Shown: piece after piece, positions 27,651 to 36,058 of the stretch
Layout of the letters: every line of letters starts with the position of its first letter
How positions within the stretch are numbered: position 1 is the first letter of the stretch
From: Bradyrhizobium sp. CCBAU 53338
GTDB lineage: Bacteria > Pseudomonadota > Alphaproteobacteria > Rhizobiales > Xanthobacteraceae
NCBI RefSeq assembly: GCF_015291665.1
Contig: NZ_CP030048.1
Span: 6,979,501-7,043,500 of the forward strand
Direction: 5' to 3'
Length of the DNA stretch: 64,000 nucleotides
Position numbers and translations under genes: made by a program
The notes under the pieces: model-generated
What the model was told of the DNA's origin: nothing
Seen by the model: only the letters and a program-made list of their open reading frames with translations
The model's database searches: none

Positions 27651-28229
27651 ATGGTGGGGCGTGCTTACGCGATTTTCGACACGGCAATAGGCCGTTGCGG
27701 CATCGTCTGGAGCAATTCCGGCGTGGTCGCCGTGCAATTGCCCGAGGCGCGGGAGATCGACACCCGCCGCAGGATTTTCCAGGTCCATCCCGAGGCGCGC
27801 GAGCAGGCGGTGCCTGTTAACACCGAGCTCGCGATCGAGGGCATCGTGTCCTTGCTGCAGGGCAGCGAGCCGGATTTTTCCGATGTCGGTCTCGACGCCG
27901 GCGACGTGCCGGCCTTCAATCGGCGGGTCTACGAATATGCCTGCACCATCCCGCGCGGGGAGACGCGGACCTATCACGAGATCGCCAAGGCTTTGGGCGC
28001 ATCGGGGGCGGCGCATTCGGTGGCGCAGGCGATCTCCCGGAATCCCTACATGATCATCGTGCCTTGCCACCGGGTGCTGGAAGCGGGCGGTTATGCCGAC
28101 CGAATCTCGCCCTATGGCGGGGTGATCTCCAAGCGGCGGCTGCTGGCGCTCGAAGGCGCTCACCCGATCGCCAGCAAGACGCTGTTCGAGGTGCTGCTGC
28201 CCGTTGCCCCGCCGCGGTCGCCCTCCTAA
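27651..28229 (+). CDS. Methylated-DNA-[protein]-cysteine S-methyltransferase family protein
   Basis: 192 residues. The C-terminal DNA-binding and active-site region has YEYACTIPRGETRTYHEIAK and the catalytic IIVPCHRVLEAGG. The cysteine in PCHR accepts alkyl groups from O6-alkylguanine. The N-terminal part is not the Ada zinc domain. ATG 27651 is used; ATG 27606 would add 15 residues. It is 9 bp upstream of an AraC-type gene. Confidence 0.9.
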   Translation: MVGRAYAIFDTAIGRCGIVWSNSGVVAVQLPEAREIDTRRRIFQVHPEAREQAVPVNTELAIEGIVSLLQGSEPDFSDVGLDAGDVPAFNRRVYEYACTIPRGETRTYHEIAKALGASGAAHSVAQAISRNPYMIIVPCHRVLEAGGYADRISPYGGVISKRRLLALEGAHPIASKTLFEVLLPVAPPRSPS

Positions 28230-28238
28230 ATATCCAGG

Positions 28239-29078
28239 ATGGATGCCACCACGCTGCTGACGTTACAGACGATGACCGTCTCCGAGTTTCGCTGCGACGC
28301 GGGACCGGGCGACACGCCATTTGCCGAGTGCCGTACCGGTTATTCCATCGCCTATGTGCGCTCGGGCAGCTTCGGCTGTCATTGCCGCGCCGGCTTCTTC
28401 GAGCTGGTGGCGGGCTCGCTGCTGGTCGGCGCGCCCGGCGACGAATACACCTGTACGCACGATCATGTCTGTGGCGACGTCTGCCTGTCGTTCTTCCTGA
28501 GCGAGGACCTGGTCGATGCCCTCGGCGGGCGGCGCGAGACCTGGCAGGTCGGCGCGACACCGCCACTGCCCGAACTGATGGTGCTGGGCGAACTCGCCCA
28601 GACGGCGGCAGATGGCAACAGCGACCTCGGCCTCGACGAGGTCGGCCAGATTTTTGCGAGCCGCTTTGTCGATGTCGCTTCGGGCGAGCCCCGCAAGAAG
28701 GTGGCGCCGACGGCGCGCGACCGTCGCCGCGCCGTCGAGGCAGCGCTTTGGATCGACGACAATTCGCATGACGAGATCGATCTCGAACAGGCTGCGCGTC
28801 TGGCGGACTTAAGCCCGTTCCATTTCCTGCGGCTGTTCTCCAGCGTGCTCGGCGTCACCCCGCATCAATATCTGGTGCGCTCGCGGCTGCGGCACGCGGC
28901 GCGCCTGCTCACGGACGACGACATCGCGGTCACCGACATCGCCTATGACGTCGGCTTCGGCGACCTCTCCAACTTCGTCCGCACCTTCCACCGCGCCGCC
29001 GGCATGTCGCCGACAAAATTCCGGCGGGCAGCGCGTGGTGAGCGCAAGATTCTCCAAGAGCGGTTCACCCTCGACTGA
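28239..29078 (+). CDS. AraC family transcriptional regulator
   Basis: 279 residues. The C-terminal AraC domain (about 178-272) has two HTHs: the first in [20 protein letters not shown] and the second in [20 protein letters not shown], followed by [14 protein letters not shown]. The N-terminal part is cupin-like with Cys-rich stretches ([20 protein letters not shown] and [22 protein letters not shown]), eight or so cysteines in all. The cysteines could sense metal or oxidation, but that is inference. It probably forms a unit with the methyltransferase gene 9 bp upstream. Confidence 0.9.
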   Translation: MDATTLLTLQTMTVSEFRCDAGPGDTPFAECRTGYSIAYVRSGSFGCHCRAGFFELVAGSLLVGAPGDEYTCTHDHVCGDVCLSFFLSEDLVDALGGRRETWQVGATPPLPELMVLGELAQTAADGNSDLGLDEVGQIFASRFVDVASGEPRKKVAPTARDRRRAVEAALWIDDNSHDEIDLEQAARLADLSPFHFLRLFSSVLGVTPHQYLVRSRLRHAARLLTDDDIAVTDIAYDVGFGDLSNFVRTFHRAAGMSPTKFRRAARGERKILQERFTLD

Positions 29079-29133
29079 CTAGGGTCGTCTCCGGCGCGCG
29101 CCACGAGCGGCGCGCTTTGCAATGGAGACGACC

Positions 29134-29493
29134 ATGTATGACCATATCGGACTGCGCGTAGCCGACCTCGACGCTGCCACGCGCTTCTACACCGCGGTGC
29201 TGGCACCGCTCGGCTACGTGCTGTGCTCGAGCGGCGACGGCTATGCCGGCTTCGGACCGAAGGGCGAGCCGGCGCTGTGGCTGCATCTGAACAAGGGCCG
29301 CAAGGCCGATGGCGCACATATCGCGTTTCGCGCCAAGGACCATGGTTCGGTGAAGGCCTTTCACCGCGAGGGCCTGAAAAGCGGCGGCCACGACAATGGC
29401 GGCGCCGGACCGCGCAAGGATTACAGCCCGACCTATTACGCGGCGTTCTTGATCGATCCTGACGGCAACAATGTCGAGGCGGTTTGTACGTAA
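29134..29493 (+). CDS. VOC (glyoxalase/bleomycin-resistance/dioxygenase) family protein
   Basis: 119 residues with the paired beta-alpha-beta-beta-beta modules of VOC proteins: YDHIGLRVADLDAATRFYTA at the start and YYAAFLIDPDGNNVEAV at the end, with metal ligands His7 and Glu near the C-terminus plausible. Substrate unknown. ATG 29134 sits 7 bases after GGAG and is preferred over the ATG at 29122. Confidence 0.9.
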   Translation: MYDHIGLRVADLDAATRFYTAVLAPLGYVLCSSGDGYAGFGPKGEPALWLHLNKGRKADGAHIAFRAKDHGSVKAFHREGLKSGGHDNGGAGPRKDYSPTYYAAFLIDPDGNNVEAVCT

Positions 29494-29516
29494 GCGTTAG
29501 CGGCGCACGCGATGCC

Positions 29517-29606
29517 GTAGGGTGGGCAAAGCGGAAGCGTGCCCACCATCCGTCGCGATCATCGACAGATCGTGGGCACGGCGCTTTGCGCCTTTGCCCA
29601 CCCTAC
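29517..29606. repeat. GTAGGGTGGGCAAA palindromic element
   Basis: Perfect 14-bp outer arms GTAGGGTGGGCAAA (29517-29530) and TTTGCCCACCCTAC (29593-29606), with an inner arm pair CGTGCCCAC (29538-29546) and GTGGGCACG (29572-29580). The 90 bp can fold as one long hairpin. It fills the gap between the VOC and SRPBCC genes and would be co-transcribed. Confidence 0.75.
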
Positions 29607-29631
29607 GAATTCTGTTTCATGAGGAAGCAAC

Positions 29632-30027
29632 ATGGCCTCCATCCACAACGACGTCTCCCTCCTCGCCCAGGCCCGCGAGGTCTGGGATGCGGTGCGCGAT
29701 TTCGGCGCGCTGCATCAGCGGCTGGTGCCGGGCTTCGTCACGGCGTGCTCGCTCGACGGCGATGCGCGCATCGTCACCTTTGCCAACGGCTCGGTCGCGC
29801 GCGAGGTGCTGGTCGATTGCGACGACGGGCGGCAGCGGCTGGTTTACGCGATCAACAACGAACGGCTGAAACACTACAGCGCCTCAGTGCAGGTGATCGC
29901 CGACGGCGAGGCGACGTGCCGCCTGGCCTGGATCATCGACATGCTGCCGAACGAGCTTGCACCTTACGTGCAGGAGCAGACCAAGGCGGCGGTGATCGCC
30001 ATGCACAAGGCATTTCCACCCTCCTAG
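29632..30027 (+). CDS. SRPBCC family (START/Bet v1-like) ligand-binding protein
   Basis: 131 residues. The polyketide cyclase/START-like pattern is visible: REVWDAVRDFGALHQRLVPG at the start, AREVLVDCDDGRQRLVYAIN in the sheet, and the long terminal helix LAPYVQEQTKAAVIAMHKAF. It should form a hydrophobic pocket for a small molecule. No catalytic residues identified. ATG 29632 follows GAGGAAGC. Confidence 0.87.
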   Translation: MASIHNDVSLLAQAREVWDAVRDFGALHQRLVPGFVTACSLDGDARIVTFANGSVAREVLVDCDDGRQRLVYAINNERLKHYSASVQVIADGEATCRLAWIIDMLPNELAPYVQEQTKAAVIAMHKAFPPS

Positions 30028-30141
30028 ACGCGCCTGCGTGATCTCTCTCACAGAGCCCACCCCTCGTCGGCCGTAACCATGACCGCGTGCGTCCTGACGG
30101 CTTCGCTCTCCCGGCGGCGCCACGCACGCGAGGAGCATGCC

Positions 30142-30582
30142 ATGAGACGTGCAGACAAGGTGATCTGCCAGGCCGCTGCCGTGCTGCTGCTGTTTTCGAT
30201 TTCGAGCGCGCCGGCCAAGGCGCAATTCGCGGGCCTCGGCGGAGGTGTCGGCGGCGAGGACATGATGACCCAGATGGCGCCGATGCTGGAGATGATGAAG
30301 GCGAAGATCGGCAAGCGCCGCTTCGCCATGCTGATGCAGACCATGGGCCCGATGATGAGCCGCATGATGGAAAATGGCGGCGGCGCTATGGGAGGCTTAG
30401 GTGGCCTCGGCGCTCCCAATTACGGCGCCGGTTACGCGCCCATGAACGGCGGCATGGGCGGCGGCGATATCATGGGCATGCTCGGCGGGGCCGGCGGCGG
30501 CGACATCATGGCGATGATCCCGCAGATAATGCGGCTCGCCAACGTCGGCGGTGGCGGCCATCGCCGCCATCGGCATCGCTAG
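30142..30582 (+). CDS. Secreted Gly/Met-rich protein of unknown function
   Basis: 146 residues. A signal peptide (about 1-28, ending APAKAQ) is followed by a low-complexity mature part. It holds many Met residues (MMTQMAPMLEMMKAKIGKRR and MLMQTMGPMMSRMMENGG) and Gly-rich stretches, and ends GGGGHRRHRHR. Met and His clusters could bind copper or other metals, which is only an inference. The stop shares CTAG with the convergent MATE gene. No family recognised. Confidence 0.65.
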   Translation: MRRADKVICQAAAVLLLFSISSAPAKAQFAGLGGGVGGEDMMTQMAPMLEMMKAKIGKRRFAMLMQTMGPMMSRMMENGGGAMGGLGGLGAPNYGAGYAPMNGGMGGGDIMGMLGGAGGGDIMAMIPQIMRLANVGGGGHRRHRHR

Positions 30583-32024
30583 TCTGCGACGACCGAGAGC
30601 GCCGGGCGAACCGCCGGCTTCGTCTCGCGCGGCCCCCAGCGCGTCAGCACCACGCTGGAACATGAGAGCAGGCCGAGCACGACCATCGAGCTCGCGGCGA
30701 GCCAGAAGAAGCTTTGCGCGGTGGCATCGTGCGTCGACAGCCACCAGCCGCAGGCGGCGATGTAGAAGAGGCGCGCGGTCTGCGCCAGCACCGGGCCGAT
30801 CACCTTGGCTGCACCTTGCGACGAAAAGTACATCGTCGAGGCGAGGCCGATGAAGGCGTAGAACGGCGCGACCGTCGACAGATATTGATGGCTGGTCGCG
30901 CGCACCGTGGCGCTGTCCGTGAAAATGTTGACCCAGAGATCGGGGAACAGCGCGACGAGGCAGGCCGGCGCGCCGACCGCGACGAAGGCGCTCGCACCGG
31001 CGGTCCAGGCGATGCGCCGCGCGCGGGCGATGCGGCCGGCACCGACCGCCATGCCGATCATCGGCACCGAAGCGATGCCGAACGAGAACGCGATCGAGGT
31101 GAGCAGGAATTCAAGCCGCGCGCCGATGCCGTAGCCGGCAAGGATCGCGGTGCCGAATTTTGCCAGCATGTGGGTGAAGATCGAGATCGTCAGCACCGAT
31201 TGCAGCGGCGAGAAGCAGGCGATGGCGCCGACCTTCAGGATGTCGAAGAACATCGCCCATTGGATGCGCAGCCCGCGCAGTTTTGGAACGACGCGCGCGC
31301 GGCCCGAAAACAGATACCAGCCCATCACGCAGATGTTCATGGAGTAGGCGATCAATGCGCCGGCCGCGACGCCGCGCATGCCAAGCTGCGGGAAGGGTCC
31401 GAGCCCGAGGCCAAGCGTGCCGCCGAGCAGAATCTGCCAGACCGCTGAGTTGAGAATCAACAGCGACGGCAGCTTCATGTTGCCGGTGCCGCGCAGCACG
31501 CCGGCCATGGTGTTGAGCGTCCAGGGCAGCACCGCGCCGCCGAAGAACACCTGGGTGTAGGCAATCGCATGCGCCAGCACGTTGCCGCGGCCGCCCAGCA
31601 TCTCGAGCACCTGGGGCCCGAAGATCAGCATACCCAGCATGAAGACGAGACCGAAGGTGAGACCGATCAGAAGCGCATGCGCGGCGAGCGAGCCGGCGCG
31701 CTCGCGATCGCCGGCGCCGAGCGCACGCGCGATCGCGGAGGCCACGGCGCCACCCATCGCGCCGCCCGACATGGTCATGGTCAGGATTACTGTCGGAAAC
31801 ACCAGCGCCATCGCGGCCAGCGCTTCGACGCCGAGACGGCCGATATAGGAGGTCTCCGCGATCACCACGCAGGTGCCGGCGGACAGCGCGACAACGTTCG
31901 GCCAGGCGAGGGAGAGCAGCGTGCGCAGGATCGGCCCGTCGGTCAGCGCGCTCCGTGCGGGGCGCCGTGGCGGCGGCAGCGGACGTTCCTGCTCATCGAC
32001 CGGGATCTCGGCGAGATCAGTCAT
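30579..32024 (-). CDS. MATE family efflux transporter
   Basis: 481 residues with twelve hydrophobic segments, arranged as two six-helix halves. Family features include PNVVALSAGTCVVIAETSYI in helix 1 and SGGAMGGAVASAIARALGAG in helix 3. It exports drugs or metabolites using a cation gradient. ATG 32024 follows a strong GGGAGAGG site. A second MATE gene (1-441) is 30 kb away in the window. Confidence 0.93.
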   Translation of the reverse strand: MTDLAEIPVDEQERPLPPPRRPARSALTDGPILRTLLSLAWPNVVALSAGTCVVIAETSYIGRLGVEALAAMALVFPTVILTMTMSGGAMGGAVASAIARALGAGDRERAGSLAAHALLIGLTFGLVFMLGMLIFGPQVLEMLGGRGNVLAHAIAYTQVFFGGAVLPWTLNTMAGVLRGTGNMKLPSLLILNSAVWQILLGGTLGLGLGPFPQLGMRGVAAGALIAYSMNICVMGWYLFSGRARVVPKLRGLRIQWAMFFDILKVGAIACFSPLQSVLTISIFTHMLAKFGTAILAGYGIGARLEFLLTSIAFSFGIASVPMIGMAVGAGRIARARRIAWTAGASAFVAVGAPACLVALFPDLWVNIFTDSATVRATSHQYLSTVAPFYAFIGLASTMYFSSQGAAKVIGPVLAQTARLFYIAACGWWLSTHDATAQSFFWLAASSMVVLGLLSCSSVVLTRWGPRETKPAVRPALSVVAD

Positions 32025-32190
32025 TTCCTCTCCCGGGCACAAGCGCCGTTTGCGGCGCGGCAATGCATAGGTGTGACAATCGATTTCCTCGCGCGAAAGG
32101 CGCGGCAGGCACTTGTTAGCACGGCGGCTGCCGATTCCTCCTGCGTCGGGTGCAGGCGTGCCCTGCGGCAGCGCATTTCAAGCGGTGGAA

Positions 32191-33243
32191 TTACCCGACT
32201 GTCCAGACCATCGGCAGACGGCCGCTTGCTGCCGGGCGCAAGTGGACGCCGATATGCCGGCCGCATCCCGCAGCAAGCCCTTCGAACAGTCCCTCCAGCA
32301 CCTTGGCGCAGGCGCGATGATAGTCGGCGACATCGTCCATCAGCTTCCAGCTCTGCTGACGGATTTCGAAGCTGCCTTCGGATTGCGTGGTCTCGGCCAT
32401 ATCGTCCTGCGCTGCGAACAGCGCGCTGAGGAAGGATGCGAACTCGCCCGCGCCACCCCGGCGCATGGCCAGGGGCTCCGCGATCTCGTCGAAGAATTGC
32501 ATGCCGATCAGCTTGCCGGTGATGTGCAGGAGATGGCCGGCGTCTTCAGGTCCGAACAGTTGCACCATCACCGGCGCGGCCGTGCGCACATATTCCATGG
32601 CGTAGTTGCGGTAGGCCTTTTCGAGGCGCGGCTTGGGCCAGCTCGCGACAGGCAGCGCCGGCGCGGTCTTCGCATCGAACAGCGGCGCTTCGAGATGCCG
32701 TGCGAACACCAGGCGCTGGTCGAGTTCGAGCGGATGGTCGTATTGATGATAGTAGCCTTCGAGGCCGTCCTGACCGTCGACACTCTGCTTGGTGCAGACG
32801 AAGCCCAGCCGGGTATCGCCGAGCGCGACGCCGTTGTTGGCGTGCCAGCCGCGCAGCATGGCGCGCGAGACCTCGCCGGGCACGCCACAGATCGCCGGCC
32901 CCTTCCAGATCCAGCGCGGCGGCGGATAGCGGATCCACGCCTTGGTGTCGCTCTCGTACATGTATTCGACGTGCACGCCGCCGATCCAGTTGGAGAGATA
33001 GTGATATTGCGCAGCCGCCACGGCCGGCGGCAGATGATCGATCCCGAGCTTCACGAGTCCGGGAAGGAATCGCTCCTGCTGCTGGCGGCGAAACACGCGA
33101 AAGACGAATTCGGCCGCATCCGCCGTGCCGCGCCGCGTGACCACGGTGAGGATGAGGCCGGTGAAGTAGGCGTGATAGAGGTCGGCGACCGCGCGCCAGC
33201 GTTTCCATTGCGCTGCTTGCGCGGCGTCTGCTGCGACGGTCAT
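32191..33243 (-). CDS. Conserved hypothetical protein, family not recognised
   Basis: 350 residues, soluble, no signal peptide or membrane segment. There are clear composition-rich sequence blocks: LYHAYFTGLILTVVTRRG near the start, QYHYLSNWIGGVHVEYMYES, then ESDTKAWIRYPPPRWIWKG and TRLGFVCTKQSVDGQDGL. There are many His and aromatic residues in the middle, which may line a ligand site. ATG 33243 follows GGGAGCGAAC. I cannot name the family; a role in small-molecule binding or hydrolysis is a guess. It stands alone on the minus strand. Confidence 0.72.
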   Translation of the reverse strand: MTVAADAAQAAQWKRWRAVADLYHAYFTGLILTVVTRRGTADAAEFVFRVFRRQQQERFLPGLVKLGIDHLPPAVAAAQYHYLSNWIGGVHVEYMYESDTKAWIRYPPPRWIWKGPAICGVPGEVSRAMLRGWHANNGVALGDTRLGFVCTKQSVDGQDGLEGYYHQYDHPLELDQRLVFARHLEAPLFDAKTAPALPVASWPKPRLEKAYRNYAMEYVRTAAPVMVQLFGPEDAGHLLHITGKLIGMQFFDEIAEPLAMRRGGAGEFASFLSALFAAQDDMAETTQSEGSFEIRQQSWKLMDDVADYHRACAKVLEGLFEGLAAGCGRHIGVHLRPAASGRLPMVWTVG

Positions 33244-33316
33244 GTTCGCTCCCGGCTTGTTGTTTTGCCGGAGTGTGTCATCGCGGATAGAGCGAGGCAA
33301 CCGGCCACAATCTCGC

Positions 33317-33431
33317 TGTCATCGCCCGGCGAAGACCGCGCGATCCAGTATTCCAGAGACGTCAGTGATTGAAACGAGAGGCCGCGGCTTACTGGATTCC
33401 CCGCTTTCGCGACGCGAAGGCAGGGAATGAC
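33317..33431 (-). repeat. Dispersed intergenic repeat, family 2, copy 2 (reverse orientation)
   Basis: Read on the minus strand it gives GTCATTCCCTGCC, GGAATCCAGTAAGCCGCGGC, TCTGGAATACTGGATCGCGC and CGGGCGATGACA, the same blocks as 2861-3029 and 57451-57555 on the plus strand. It lies between the 32191-33243 gene and dcd. Confidence 0.65.
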
Positions 33432-33451
33432 GGCGGAGGACGGGGATACGG

Positions 33452-34588
33452 CTACACCCGAAAGTGCTTGCTCAGCTTCAACCCCTGCGCCTGGTAGTTG
33501 GAGCCGATGCGCTGGCCGTACATGGCGTCGGGGCGGGCCAGCATCTTCTCGTAGACGAGGCGGCCGACGATCTGGCCGTGCTCGAGGATGAACGGCACTT
33601 CGCGCGAGCGCACTTCCAGCACGGCGCGCGCGCCTTGGCCGCCGGCGCCGGCATAGCCGAAGCCGGGATCGAAGAAGCCGGCATAGTGCACGCGGAATTC
33701 GCCGACCAGCGGATCGAACGGCACCATCTCCGCGGCGTAGTCAGGCGGAACCTGCACGGCTTCCTTGGAAGCGAGGATGTAGAACTCGCCCGGATCGAGG
33801 ATCAAGCTGCCGTCGGGACGCGCCGCGATCGGCTCCCAGAAATCGTCCACCGCGTAGCCGGAGCGACGATCGACATCGACCACGCCGGTGTGGCGCTTGG
33901 CGCGATAGCCGACGAAGCCGCTGCCTTTCTCGCCGGAGAGATCGACGGAGACGGCGACGCCGCCGGCGAGATCGGCATCGTCGATGTCGACGAGACGCTC
34001 GGTGGCATGCAAGCTTTCGAGCGCGTCGGCATTGAGGATCGCATCACCGGTGCGGAAGCGTACCTGCGACAGGCGCGAGCCCTCGCGCACCAGGACCGGA
34101 AACGTCTTCGGGCTGATCTCGGCATAGAGCGGACCGTGATAGCCGGCGCCGATCATGTCGAAGCGGCGGGTGCCGTCGGCGATGACGCGGGTGAAGACGT
34201 CGAGCCGGCCGGTCGAGCTTTTCGGATTCGCGGCGGCGACGATCTCCGGCGGAAGCGCAAGGCTCTCCAGCAGCGGCACGATGTAGACGCAGTTGGTCTC
34301 GAGCACTGCGCCGTCGGCAAGGCTGAACTCGTGCAGCTTCAACTGGTCGATGCGCTCGGCCACGGTGGCGCCGGGACCGGGCAGGAAGCTCGCGCGCACG
34401 CGATAGGCGATGTCGCCGAGGCGCAGGTCGAGGCTCGCCGGCTGGATCTGGCTTTCGACGAAATCATAAGCGGGCAGGATGAGGCCCTCTTCCGCCATCG
34501 CCGCGATCATGCGGTCGGGCAGGATACCATTGGCGTCGGCGGCAACCGTGAACGTCAACAGGAGGTCCTCATCAGGGGTCGAGTACAT
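33452..34588 (-). CDS. dcd: 2'-deoxycytidine 5'-triphosphate deaminase, extended (DCD N-terminal) type
   Basis: 378 residues, about twice the size of E. coli Dcd, because it holds two dUTPase-like barrels. The first has the Dcd substrate motif NPKSSTGRLDVFTRV, with the catalytic Glu in GPLYAEISPKTF. IQPASLDLRLGD near the N-terminus is the standard family opening. It deaminates dCTP to dUTP for dTTP synthesis. It is divergent from the metZ riboswitch, and both promoters must lie in 34589-34677. Confidence 0.9.
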   Translation of the reverse strand: MYSTPDEDLLLTFTVAADANGILPDRMIAAMAEEGLILPAYDFVESQIQPASLDLRLGDIAYRVRASFLPGPGATVAERIDQLKLHEFSLADGAVLETNCVYIVPLLESLALPPEIVAAANPKSSTGRLDVFTRVIADGTRRFDMIGAGYHGPLYAEISPKTFPVLVREGSRLSQVRFRTGDAILNADALESLHATERLVDIDDADLAGGVAVSVDLSGEKGSGFVGYRAKRHTGVVDVDRRSGYAVDDFWEPIAARPDGSLILDPGEFYILASKEAVQVPPDYAAEMVPFDPLVGEFRVHYAGFFDPGFGYAGAGGQGARAVLEVRSREVPFILEHGQIVGRLVYEKMLARPDAMYGQRIGSNYQAQGLKLSKHFRV

Positions 34589-34677
34589 CCGGACTTGCGG
34601 GAAATACTAGCCTTTTACGGCTATCCGATGGACGCCTTGACGAAAAGGGCATTGCGGAATATGAGCATCACTTATCC

Positions 34678-34730
34678 CGTGGTGATTTGAGCCGGCCGGC
34701 TTGCAGCCACGTTAAATAAGTCGCTAAACA
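34678..34730 (+). ncRNA. SAM-II riboswitch (metA motif) upstream of metZ
   Basis: The sequence matches the SAM-II consensus: CGTGGTGATTTGA, then CTTGCAGCCACGTTAAATAA and GTCGCTAAA. Stem P1 pairs CGTGG (34678-34682) with CCACG (34707-34711). The pseudoknot pairs GGCTT (34698-34702) with AAGTC (34718-34722). SAM-II aptamers bind S-adenosylmethionine and turn down methionine genes in Alphaproteobacteria. The gene downstream is metZ, a fitting target. Confidence 0.95.
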
Positions 34731-34784
34731 GGCCGGGGACCTCTGTGATCCCGGCCCGTGGAAGTTGTCCAGGCCGGTTTTTTT
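34731..34784 (+). terminator. Riboswitch expression platform: terminator with a competing hairpin
   Basis: CCGGCC (34751-34756) pairs with GGCCGG (34772-34777), followed by seven Ts (34778-34784), a classic intrinsic terminator. GGCCGGGGA (34731-34739) can instead pair with TCCCGGCC (34749-34756), using the same strand, so the two hairpins exclude each other. The second hairpin starts one base after the aptamer ends. This supports transcriptional control of metZ. Confidence 0.8.
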
Positions 34785-34823
34785 GTGACCGTTTTCGACG
34801 AAGCGGTCATCTCGGAGGGTCCT

Positions 34824-36011
34824 ATGTCGAAGTCGCCTGCCAATTACCGTCCCGAAACCCGCCTGGTCCATTCCGGCACCCTGCGCTCGCAATATGGCGA
34901 GACGTCGGAGGCGCTGTTCCTGACCCAGGGCTATGTCTACAACAGCGCCGAGGAGTGCGAGGCGCGGTTCAAGGGCGAGGACCCCGGCTTCATCTATTCG
35001 CGCTATTCGAACCCGACGATCGCGATGTTCGAACGTCGCATGATCGAGCTCGAAGGCGCCGAGGCCGCACGTTCGGCCGCGACGGGCATGGCCGCAGTGA
35101 CGACCGCGATCCTCGCACCGCTGAAGGCCGGCGATCACGTCGTCGCCTCCCGCGCGCTGTTCGGCTCGTGTCTCTACGTCATTCAGGACCTGCTGCCGCG
35201 CTACGGCATCGAGGCCACGCTGGTCGACGGCGCCAATCTCGATGAATGGCAACGCGCGGTGAAGCAGAACACCAAGACCTTCTTCCTGGAGAGCCCGACC
35301 AATCCGACGCTCGACGTGCTCGACATTCCCTCGATTGCCGAGATCGCGCACAAGGGCGGCGCGCGGCTCGTCGTCGACAACGTGTTTGCAACGCCGATCT
35401 GGCAGAGCCCGCTCGCGTTAGGGGCCGACGTCGTCGTCTACTCCGCGACCAAGCACATCGACGGCCAGGGTCGTTGTCTGGGCGGCATCATCCTGTCGTC
35501 GGAAGCCTTCGTCGCCGAGCACATCCACAATTTCATGCGCCAGACCGGCCCGTCGATCTCGCCGTTCAACGCCTGGGTCCTGCTCAAGGGCCTGGAGACG
35601 CTGGGCGTGCGCGTGCGCGCGCAGACCGACACCGCGGCGCGCATCGCCGACGTGCTGGCGAGCCACCCCAAGATTGCGCGGCTGGTTTATCCCGGGCGCG
35701 AGGATCATCCGCAGGCGGCTCTGGTGAAAAAGCAGATGCGCGGCGGCTCGACGCTGGTCGGCTTCGAGGTGAAGGGCGGCAAGGCGGCGGCGTTCCGCGT
35801 GCTCAACGAGCTGAAGCTCGCGAAGATCTCGAACAATCTCGGCGACGCCAAGAGCCTCGTTACGCATCCGGCGACGACGACGCATCAGCGGCTGAAGCCC
35901 GAGGATCGTGCAGCCCTCGGCATCAGCGAGGGCTTTATCCGCTTCTCGGCCGGGCTCGAGCATGCGGATGATCTGATCGAGGACCTGACCGCCGCGCTGG
36001 AGAAGGCGTGA
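34824..36011 (+). CDS. metZ: O-succinylhomoserine (or O-acetylhomoserine) sulfhydrylase, PLP-dependent
   Basis: 395 residues of the Cys/Met metabolism PLP family. The PLP lysine is in VVYSATKHIDGQGR, and YSRYSNPT and SDNVFATP-type motifs (VVDNVFATPIWQ) flank the site. It makes homocysteine from the activated homoserine and sulfide. ATG 34824 follows GGAGGG; the long leader before it holds the SAM-II riboswitch and terminator. The convergent hairpin at 36016-36047 probably ends transcription. Confidence 0.95.
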   Translation: MSKSPANYRPETRLVHSGTLRSQYGETSEALFLTQGYVYNSAEECEARFKGEDPGFIYSRYSNPTIAMFERRMIELEGAEAARSAATGMAAVTTAILAPLKAGDHVVASRALFGSCLYVIQDLLPRYGIEATLVDGANLDEWQRAVKQNTKTFFLESPTNPTLDVLDIPSIAEIAHKGGARLVVDNVFATPIWQSPLALGADVVVYSATKHIDGQGRCLGGIILSSEAFVAEHIHNFMRQTGPSISPFNAWVLLKGLETLGVRVRAQTDTAARIADVLASHPKIARLVYPGREDHPQAALVKKQMRGGSTLVGFEVKGGKAAAFRVLNELKLAKISNNLGDAKSLVTHPATTTHQRLKPEDRAALGISEGFIRFSAGLEHADDLIEDLTAALEKA

Positions 36012-36015
36012 GGTT

Positions 36016-36047
36016 ATTGTCGTCCCGGCGAAGGCCGGGACGACAAT
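36016..36047. repeat. Perfect ATTGTCGTCCCGGC palindrome, family 3
   Basis: Arms ATTGTCGTCCCGGC (36016-36029) and GCCGGGACGACAAT (36034-36047), 14 bp each, with a GAAG loop. It lies between the convergent metZ and the SGNH gene, so it can act as a bidirectional stop. Same core as 15344-15369. Confidence 0.75.
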
Positions 36048-36058
36048 GGGGAGACGGC

